Part shown: positions 58,068 to 64,000 of the stretch, in pieces | How positions within the stretch are numbered: position 1 is the stretch's first letter | Layout: the number at the start of each line of letters is the position of its first letter | Assembly (NCBI GenBank): GCA_963675185.2 | Contig: CAXXOH010000002.1 | Location: 248,001 to 312,000, forward strand | Length of the DNA stretch: 64,000 nt | Direction: 5' to 3' | Origin: Ilyobacter_A sp963675185 | Lineage (GTDB): Bacteria; Fusobacteriota; Fusobacteriia; Fusobacteriales; Fusobacteriaceae | Notes under the pieces: model-generated | Databases searched by the model: none | Told to the model about the DNA's origin: nothing | The model's input: the letters and a program-made list of their open reading frames with translations, nothing else | Position numbers and translations under genes: made by a program

Positions 58068-58530
58068 AAATCAAAAGTTCCGGTATTACGACCCACTCCA
58101 AGTGCCATGACCCGTTTGTTCTAGAGATGCAACTTATTCCGGAGTTGTGGAATTTCAAGACTTCACTGTCTTTCTTTAATCCCAACATTACTGATAAAAA
58201 TTTTTGTAAGTACGGCAAATGCCCGATTACGGCTACCTCTTCTCCTTCAAAGTTTAATACATCTGATATGAGAGATTCCACTTCGTCTTTAGGTTTCATG
58301 TTTTCATATTCGACTACTTCGCCTTCGTAATCTAGCGTAGCAACAAATATCTCAGCTGTACTCCTAGCGCGAGTCTTTGGACTGTGGTATATCCTCCCTA
58401 TATCATGCCTTATATCCTTAAAAAAATTCGCAACCATTCTGGTGTTTTCTATTCCTTCTAAGGTAAGGCCTCTTTCAGGATCCTCTTCGGCACTCTTAGA
58501 CTGCCCATGTTGCATCAAATAGATTTTCAT
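58066..58530 (-). CDS. sixA: Histidine phosphatase family protein, SixA-like
   Basis: 154-aa branch-2 histidine phosphatase: MKIYLMQHGQSKS (RHG motif as QHG), YHSPKTRARSTAEIF, VIGHLPYLQKFLSVML. SixA removes phosphate from His-phosphotransfer proteins. The Arg of RHG is Gln here, as in many SixA-like proteins of anaerobes; activity is likely but not certain. ATG 58530 after GGAGGG. Overlaps nothing; 14 bp downstream of the ankyrin gene stop. Confidence 0.85.
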   Translation of the reverse strand: MKIYLMQHGQSKSAEEDPERGLTLEGIENTRMVANFFKDIRHDIGRIYHSPKTRARSTAEIFVATLDYEGEVVEYENMKPKDEVESLISDVLNFEGEEVAVIGHLPYLQKFLSVMLGLKKDSEVLKFHNSGISCISRTNGSWHLEWVVIPELLI

Positions 58531-58543
58531 AGAATACCCTCCT

Positions 58544-60025
58544 CTAAATTTTAGCACCTTTTTTCAAGTACAGTTTTAAAACTTCTATTCCGTCCCTGCT
58601 CATATATTTCTCCAAAAACTTATCTAAGGCAGTTTTCCCGTATATATTTTTATGATTTACATCTGATCCGCCATTCACTAGCTTTTCTATTATATCTTTT
58701 GATTCAGAGTAGTATATGGCGGTCTCACCTTTTTCATCTTCTATATCCAGACTGGCACCATTTTCCATCAAAAACTCCACCATCGCAAGGTTCCCCAGCT
58801 TAACCGCTTCTATAAGAGCCGTGCTTCCTGTATTTTCACACATGTTTACATCCGCCCCTTCATTTACCACTTCTTTTAGGAGCTCAAAAAGATTTTTCTT
58901 GGCAAGTTGTATAAGGGTATGTCTTTTACTAGGCCTTAACCCTCTCTCTAAAAATATCCTGAAGTACCTACTCCTATTTTCTTGCACAACTATGTCCAAC
59001 GGGTTCATACCACTTTTGTCCTCTATGAATATATCAGCTCCGCTTTCCAATAGGTAATCCACATACCTGTCCGGAGCCAGTTTAAGTGCCCTGGTAAGGG
59101 CTGTATCCCCATCCTTATCATTTCTGTAATTTATGTTCTCGCCCATTTTTATGAGCGTCTTAAATATCTCGAAATCTCTTTTTTCAGAGCTTATCGCCTT
59201 TATGAGTAGGTTATCGCCACACACATCAACAACTCCTAGTTTGGCACCATTTTCCAAAAGGTACTTAAAAATCTCATAATTTCCAGTTGCACACGCCACC
59301 ATTATCGGAGTCCTTTTTTTTATGTTAGGCATATTCACGTCGGTCCCATTTTCAGTTAAAAAGCTAACCAGCTCCAAGTTTCCGCTTCTCACTGCTAAAT
59401 AAAGTGGGGATTCTTCGCCATAATCAGTTTTTATGTTAATATTAAACCCGTCCACGCTCAAGATCTCTTTTAACCTACCATAATCTGGGGTTTTCATCAT
59501 GCATATTTCCAGCAGTTCGTACTCCAGGTCTTCTATGTAGTTTTTTTCAAACTTTCTGGGTATAAGGAGTTTTTTTTCAGTAGTTTCCCCCTCACTTATA
59601 ACGACATCATACTTTATTGAATTCATCTTGTACCTGAAGCACAGAGAGTACTCTCCCACTTCTAAATTTTTTATGCTTATCCTCGACCTTCCCCTCATAG
59701 GGGTGACATACTCGCCGTCCAAAAACAAGGCCCCAGAAACTAATAAAGGGTTTTCCACTATGAGATGGCCGTAGTATTTTTCCACGTTCCACTCTTTACC
59801 TCGATCGGGTTCCTCATTTTGCAGCTCAATATACTTTTTATAGCAGGCTTCGCAAAGGGTAATTAGATCGTATATGCTCTCTTGGCCGATTCTTTCTACC
59901 GTCTTGTGATATACATCTACTCCGATAGTATTTTTACACAACACGCATTCACCATTATCGACTTCCAATCTGAGCTTTTTCGTAAGTTCCCACTGCTTAC
60001 TCTTAAAATAATCTTCGTATACCAT
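58544..60025 (-). CDS. HNH-like zinc domain fused to ankyrin repeats
   Basis: 493 aa. Residues 1-75 resemble an HNH endonuclease finger: CVLC (C27/C30), VYHKTVERIGQES, LITLCEACYKK, with zinc Cys pairs kept but some catalytic His replaced (Y in VYHK and CEACY). Residues about 75-160 are a linker with a beta-rich segment. From about 200 to 490 there are seven or eight ankyrin repeats (SPLYLAVRSGNLELVSFLTENGTDVN, TALIEAVKLGNLAMVEFLMENGASLD). Cytoplasmic. A protein-targeted nuclease-like or degenerate finger protein; function unknown. Translated just before sixA. Confidence 0.85.
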   Translation of the reverse strand: MVYEDYFKSKQWELTKKLRLEVDNGECVLCKNTIGVDVYHKTVERIGQESIYDLITLCEACYKKYIELQNEEPDRGKEWNVEKYYGHLIVENPLLVSGALFLDGEYVTPMRGRSRISIKNLEVGEYSLCFRYKMNSIKYDVVISEGETTEKKLLIPRKFEKNYIEDLEYELLEICMMKTPDYGRLKEILSVDGFNINIKTDYGEESPLYLAVRSGNLELVSFLTENGTDVNMPNIKKRTPIMVACATGNYEIFKYLLENGAKLGVVDVCGDNLLIKAISSEKRDFEIFKTLIKMGENINYRNDKDGDTALTRALKLAPDRYVDYLLESGADIFIEDKSGMNPLDIVVQENRSRYFRIFLERGLRPSKRHTLIQLAKKNLFELLKEVVNEGADVNMCENTGSTALIEAVKLGNLAMVEFLMENGASLDIEDEKGETAIYYSESKDIIEKLVNGGSDVNHKNIYGKTALDKFLEKYMSRDGIEVLKLYLKKGAKI

Positions 60026-60316
60026 CTTTTCCCCCTTTTTATAATTATTGAAAGTAACGAAGCACCTACTAATATTTTATTGCATATATTGATATTTTTC
60101 AAATTTTAACTGTGTTTTTTTCTCAGAACTTTAACTTAAACTGATTTAGCAATAAGCCCTGGCGACGCCATGGGGTTGACAATAATAAAAAAAATTTAAA
60201 TATTTTAAACTAATATTTAACAAAAGTAGTACTTTATTTTCACCTAATTTTATAATATCTGGTTTTCCATATTGTTTGGATACAGCTTATTCTTGAGTTT
60301 CTGCTTTAGTAGCACC
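60026..60316. other. Intergenic region between pyk and the ankyrin gene
   Basis: About 290 bp with no gene. A plus-strand TTGACA at 60176 has only poor -10 options and no ORF behind it. No terminator for pyk is evident. Confidence 0.4.
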
Positions 60317-61765
60317 CTAGTTTTGACCACCTAAAAAGACCCCGTTAACGTTGTGTAGTCTTATCATGTTAACTATTTCTGGGGAGTTTATTGGCACTCC
60401 TGCGATGCTGACCACCTTGTCATTCTGCTTCACGTAACCGTTCTGAACGGCAAGCTCTATGGCGCTATCCAACATCGAATCAGAGCTTTCTGCCATCTTG
60501 CCTCGTATTGGTATTACTCCCCAACACAATGTAAGCTTTCGCATAACTGATATATCTGGTGTTATGGCTATAATAGGCTGTTTTGGTTTGAACTTGCTTA
60601 TAAAACTGGGGGTATTTCCCCTTAAAGTCGGTGTGATTATAGCCGTGCAGTCTGTGGCTTTAGCTATGTCCTTTGCTGCCCTTGCAATAGAGCAGGCTGC
60701 ACCCTTCTCGTTCATATGAGAATGTTCTCCTTGATGAGTGTAGAATTCCTCCGAAGCTTCTACTTCACTTACTATATTGTGCATTGTACTGACAGCTTCT
60801 ATGGGATATTCGCCCGAGGCTGTCTCACCGGAAAGCATTACGGCGTCGGTCCCGTCAAATACTGCATTGGCCACATCACTAGCCTCTGCCCTTGTGGGCC
60901 TCGAGTTTCTTATCATGGAGTCTAGCATCTGGGTGGCCACTATAGAAAGCTTGTACTCCCGATTACATTTTTTTATTATCTGCTTTTGTACCAGGGGTAC
61001 TTTTTCAGTCTCTATCTGCACTCCCAGGTCTCCCCTCGCAACCATTATACCGTCTGATACATCGATTATGTGGTCTATGTTTTCCACACCTTCCTCGTCC
61101 TCGATTTTGGCGATTATCTTCATTTTAGAACTGTTTTTTTTGAGCAGCTCCCTGATTTCAAGGATATCGGAGGCTTTTCTAATGAAAGAGGCGGCTATAA
61201 AATCAAAACCTTCCTCTATCCCGAAAAGGATATCGGCCACATCCTTTTCGGTTATCGCAGGAAGCTTGTTTTTTATTCCCCTTATGTTTACATTTTTTTT
61301 TGAACCTATTATCCCTCCTGATTTTACTATACACCTTATCGTATCTCCTATTACCTCCTCTACGTCGAGCTCTATCAGGCCGTCAGCTATATATATTTTG
61401 TTCCCTTTCTTGACCTCCCTTGGCAGCGATGTGTAGCTGATACTTATCGCATCTACAGTGCACTCGCGGCCGTCAACTGTGACTAACAGCTTTTCCCCGT
61501 CTTCCAGCTTTATGCTGCCTCCATTTTTTACAAGTCCAGTCCTTATCTCTGGCCCCTTTGTGTCTAACAGCAGTCCCACTATTGCCCCTGTTTCCTCGCA
61601 TGCCTGTTTTACCATGTTTAATGCCTGCTTTTGGGTTTCATGCGTGCCGTGGCTAAAGTTAAATCTTGCCACATTCATGCCGGCTCTTATAAGCTCTTTT
61701 ATCTTTTCGACACTTCCCACAGCAGGCCCTATGGTGCATACTATTTTTGTTTTTCTAGTCTGCAT
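60317..61765 (-). CDS. pyk: Pyruvate kinase
   Basis: Last step of glycolysis: PEP + ADP to pyruvate + ATP. KIVCTIGPAVGS, MNVARFNFSHGTHE, DTKGPEIRTG, IAKIEDEEGVENIDHIIDVSDGIMVARGDLGVQI, ATQMLDSMIRNSRPTRAEASDVANAVFDGTDAVMLSGETASG; 482 aa. ATG 61765 sits seven bases after GAGGGG; the GTG at 61771 is too close to the SD. Confidence 0.97.
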   Translation of the reverse strand: MQTRKTKIVCTIGPAVGSVEKIKELIRAGMNVARFNFSHGTHETQKQALNMVKQACEETGAIVGLLLDTKGPEIRTGLVKNGGSIKLEDGEKLLVTVDGRECTVDAISISYTSLPREVKKGNKIYIADGLIELDVEEVIGDTIRCIVKSGGIIGSKKNVNIRGIKNKLPAITEKDVADILFGIEEGFDFIAASFIRKASDILEIRELLKKNSSKMKIIAKIEDEEGVENIDHIIDVSDGIMVARGDLGVQIETEKVPLVQKQIIKKCNREYKLSIVATQMLDSMIRNSRPTRAEASDVANAVFDGTDAVMLSGETASGEYPIEAVSTMHNIVSEVEASEEFYTHQGEHSHMNEKGAACSIARAAKDIAKATDCTAIITPTLRGNTPSFISKFKPKQPIIAITPDISVMRKLTLCWGVIPIRGKMAESSDSMLDSAIELAVQNGYVKQNDKVVSIAGVPINSPEIVNMIRLHNVNGVFLGGQN

Positions 61766-61811
61766 CTCCACACCCCTCTTAAAGATTTTTAATCCCCCAT
61801 AATAAATAAAA

Positions 61812-62035
61812 ATATTTTTTGTCCCGAATCTTCACAGATTACACGAATCATTTAAAATCTTTAAGCAAGGTTTTATTATGCCTAAAATTTTCTTTTATTA
61901 ACTCTATGAAACTCTTTATTTTACTCCGTGTACCTCTGTATCCAAAATTATTTTCATATAATTTTTATTCTTCTAAGTCAAGGCTAAAACAGCTATTTTC
62001 TATTATAGACTTTATAACCAAGAATTTAGTTAAGA
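61812..62035. repeat. Dispersed intergenic repeat, copy 2
   Basis: TTTTTTGTCCCGAATCTTCACAG begins the copy; further shared blocks are ACACGAATCA, GAAACTCTTTATT and CTCCGTGTACCTCTGT. Same orientation as copy 1 (5458-5600), diverged by scattered substitutions and small gaps. The 3' inverted end of copy 1 is not obvious here. Lies in the 300-bp pyk/DUF302 gap, which has no gene. Confidence 0.65.
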
Positions 62036-62065
62036 ATTAAAAAATAGAGGGATATTCACCTATGT

Positions 62066-62452
62066 TTATAACTCCTCTACCACCTTTTTTAACTTTTCCC
62101 GAACTTGCATGGCAACTTCACTCAGATTAGGGTTTTCAACAGCCAGCATAGATGCAACAGGGTCTACGGCGGCTACTTCCACGACTCCCGCTGAAAGTTC
62201 CTGCACGACCACGTTACACGGCAGCATAGTCCCTATCTTGTCTTCAGACAGAAGCGCCTTATAGGCTAGAGGCGGGTTGCACGCACCCAGTATTCTGTAT
62301 TTTTTAAACTCAACATCCAACTTCTCCTTCAGAGCCTTTTTAACGTCAATTTCTGTAAGGATGCCAAACCCCTCCTTTTTTAGTTCCTCCTTTACCTTTA
62401 TAATAACTTCATCAAATTCACCATCAATAGTTTTACTGAAATAATAGTCCAA
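62066..62452 (-). CDS. DUF302 domain protein
   Basis: 128 aa: YYFSKTIDGEFDEVIIKVKEELKKEGFGILTEIDVKKALKEKLDVEFKKYRILGACNPPLAYKALLSEDKIGTMLPCNVVVQEL is the complete DUF302 fold, with the conserved ACNPPLA and LPCNV segments. Small cytoplasmic protein of unknown role, often near metal or sulfur metabolism genes. SD GGAGGGG. Single gene. Confidence 0.92.
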   Translation of the reverse strand: MDYYFSKTIDGEFDEVIIKVKEELKKEGFGILTEIDVKKALKEKLDVEFKKYRILGACNPPLAYKALLSEDKIGTMLPCNVVVQELSAGVVEVAAVDPVASMLAVENPNLSEVAMQVREKLKKVVEEL

Positions 62453-62753
62453 AACAACCCCTCCTTTTTAAAACGAATAAAATAAATCTAAATTATTCAA
62501 TACATATTAATACAAGGATTGTCCTTTATTTCCTAGAATAATAAATTGAAAAATAATCCTAGTCTTTAAGATATCGTTCCTTAAATGTTTCCTCTAGATC
62601 TTCCGACTAAAAAATATATACATGTCCAACTTTTTTTGGTCAACACACTTTGACAGCAGCCGATAAAAAGCTTGGATTTTGTATTTTCCAATAGATGCAT
62701 TTTTTATCTACTGCAACTCTTTAAAACCCAAGACTTTTTAAGGAGGTTATAAT
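62453..62753. other. Divergent gap DUF302 / antiporter
   Basis: About 300 bp without a gene. A TTGACA at 62651 has no good -10. AAGGAGG precedes the antiporter start. Confidence 0.4.
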
Positions 62754-63707
62754 ATGCTTAAGTTTCTTTTTTTACTGCTGGGCTTCGTCCCGCTGCTGTA
62801 TGGTGCGAATTTCCTGGTGGATGGCGCCTCTTCCCTGGCAAAAAAATTTAAAATCCCCAGCATGGTAATAGGGCTTACCGTGGTCGCTTTCGGCACCTCT
62901 ACCCCGGAGCTGCTTGTAAATGTGTTCAGTTCCGTGCAAAAGGTAAGCGACATAAGTTTGGGAAACGTTATCGGTAGCAACATATTCAATATCGCCGCCA
63001 TACTTGGCATAACCTCTATTCTAAAGAACCTAACTGTAAAAACAAACACCACCTGGAAAGAGATCCCCATGGCCCTACTGTCCGCTATTTTGATTTTTGT
63101 GATGATAAATGACTCCACAATTGAAAAAGATAAAGTCTCAGAACTTTCCAGGATAGACGGGATAATTTTGCTGTCATTTTTCATTATTTTCATCTCGTAC
63201 ACTTTTTCTCTTATGCGTTCTGGAAGTTTTGAGGAAGATGTATCTATAAGAGAATACTCAACACTTAAATCAGTCGCCTTGGTAATTATAGGCCTTGTGC
63301 TGCTTATAAGCGGCGGAAGGATTATTGTGCTATTTGCCGTGGTTGTTGCTAAATCTATAGGTATTCCTGAAAGGGTGGTAGCACTGACCATCGTGTCTAT
63401 AGGCACCTCCTTGCCGGAGTTAGCCACCTCTATTTCAGCAGTACTTAAAAACAACGTGGATATAGCAATAGGCAACGTTGTGGGTTCTAATATTTTCAAT
63501 GCGTTCCTAGTGCTGGGCTTGTCTTCTACAATCTATCCCGTACCGCTCACAGACGGGGCAGTTTTAGACCTGCTAGTCAATATCTTCCTGAGTTTTCTTT
63601 TGTTTGTTTTTGTGTTTTCGGGTAAGGGGAGAATGATAGAGAGGTGGGAAGGAATTCTGTTCGTCTCCATCTACATAAGCTATTTGACATATTTGATAAT
63701 TCACTAG
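62754..63707 (+). CDS. Calcium/sodium antiporter (CaCA family, YrbG type)
   Basis: 317 aa with about ten helices and the two inverted alpha repeats: VIGLTVVAFGTSTPELLVNVFSSVQKVSDISLGNVIGSNIFNIAAILGI and VALTIVSIGTSLPELATSISAVLKNNVDIAIGNVVGSNIFNAFLVLGL. Inner-membrane cation exchanger. SD AAGGAGG. Single gene, convergent with the CorA/ZntB gene. Confidence 0.94.
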   Translation: MLKFLFLLLGFVPLLYGANFLVDGASSLAKKFKIPSMVIGLTVVAFGTSTPELLVNVFSSVQKVSDISLGNVIGSNIFNIAAILGITSILKNLTVKTNTTWKEIPMALLSAILIFVMINDSTIEKDKVSELSRIDGIILLSFFIIFISYTFSLMRSGSFEEDVSIREYSTLKSVALVIIGLVLLISGGRIIVLFAVVVAKSIGIPERVVALTIVSIGTSLPELATSISAVLKNNVDIAIGNVVGSNIFNAFLVLGLSSTIYPVPLTDGAVLDLLVNIFLSFLLFVFVFSGKGRMIERWEGILFVSIYISYLTYLIIH

Positions 63708-63731
63708 ACTTTTCAGTTTGAGGTTAGTCAA

Positions 63732-63778
63732 AAAAACAAAAACTGCCTGATTAAGTATCAAAGCAGTTTTTTGTTTTT
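63732..63778. terminator. Bidirectional terminator
   Basis: Stem AAAAACAAAAACTGC / GCAGTTTTTTGTTTTT (63732-63745 / 63763-63778) between the convergent antiporter and CorA/ZntB genes. Confidence 0.8.
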
Positions 63779-64000
63779 AAATAGTATATATTCAATTACT
63801 GCCAGTATAGCTATGATAGCACACACAATCCAAAATGCTACACCGCTATTCACTCCCGGCACGCCTCCTACATTTATCCCCAAAAGTCCAGTTAAAAATC
63901 CCAGGGGCAGAAATATGGTGGCTATTATAGACATGATATACATTGCCTGATTCATCTGGTGGGTTATCCTGTTATTAAGCTCTTCCTGGGTGACCATAGC
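63758..64000 (-). CDS. CorA/ZntB family metal transporter, C-terminal part (5' end outside window)
   Basis: The last about 80 residues: NRITHQMNQAMYIMSIIATIFLPLGFLTGLLGINVGGVPG, then the second helix and a short basic tail. Two transmembrane helices with the GxN signature as GINVGGVPG, which is nearer ZntB than the GMN of CorA. Imports Mg, Zn or other divalent ions. The frame is open to the right edge. Confidence 0.88.
   Translation of the reverse strand, partial: AMVTQEELNNRITHQMNQAMYIMSIIATIFLPLGFLTGLLGINVGGVPGVNSGVAFWIVCAIIAILAVIEYILFKNKKLL

Noticed and set aside
1..64000. CRISPR arrays, tRNA or rRNA genes, and an integrase gene
   Set aside because: Looked for by eye on both strands; no regularly spaced repeats, no tRNA-like cloverleaf and no tyrosine-recombinase motifs were found.

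Overview
The window looks like chromosome of an anaerobic, diderm, low-GC bacterium, most likely a member of the Fusobacteriota (Ilyobacter/Propionigenium/Cetobacterium type). The indications are AT-rich DNA with strong Shine-Dalgarno sites, outer-membrane functions (a LolA-like carrier with FtsX-type permeases), Clostridia/Fusobacteria-style thiamine, methionine and pantothenate gene sets, and a CIRCE-controlled groESL. Genus is an inference; no rRNA or other marker settles it.

Layout. 1-3.4 kb: amino-sugar uptake (partial nagB, PTS nagE, RpiR regulator). 3.5-5.3 kb: a DUF255/thioredoxin-fold protein. 5.7-10.8 kb: pantothenate/CoA genes (panG-panB-panC-panD, a MarR regulator, divergent coaBC). 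10.8-14.5 kb: a decayed IS30, a CuA-type cupredoxin lipoprotein, a probable new small RNA on the minus strand and a broken PAS-GGDEF-HD-GYP gene. 14.8-20.8 kb: carbonic anhydrase and a SAM-riboswitch operon metF-luxS-metH reactivation gene-metH. 21-27.3 kb: flavin reductase and a TPP-riboswitch operon thiS-G-H-F-(D2-E)-C. 27.5-30.7 kb: archaemetzincin-like protein, META lipoprotein, cupin, a decayed rolling-circle plasmid rep gene with one neighbour, and a cNMP-binding protein. 30.7-34.6 kb: TetR (frameshifted), two permeases and a LolA-like protein.

34.7-45.0 kb is the accessory core. An intact IS21 abuts a run of genes, all on the minus strand, separated by hairpins that look like integron attC sites. 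The junction sequences obey the cassette rule: the R' core in front of a gene is the complement of the R'' core behind it (GTTAGATGC/GCATCTAAC around the 5.6-kb gene, GTTAGCT/AGCTAAC around the 133-aa gene). No integrase is in the window, so this is best read as a cluster of attC sites lacking an integrase. One cassette carries a 1876-aa protein with an N-terminal Cap4/DUF4297-like nuclease and a STAND NTPase core (Avs-like antiphage architecture), exceptionally large for a cassette. A cytosolic PAS histidine kinase and an unknown membrane protein are the other cassette genes. A good promoter reads into the array.

45-64 kb: a 23-codon gene, 6-phospho-beta-glucosidase, GntR, PHP phosphatase, an IS30 copy, a FetB-like permease, an MBL-fold hydrolase, Hsp20, groESL, an unusual run of CDP-alcohol phosphatidyltransferase / DUF362 ferredoxin / ECF S-component / phosphoribosyltransferase, SixA, an HNH-ankyrin fusion, pyruvate kinase, DUF302, a Ca/Na antiporter and the end of a CorA/ZntB transporter. 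Two copies of an intergenic repeat lie at 5.4-5.6 and 61.8-62.0 kb.
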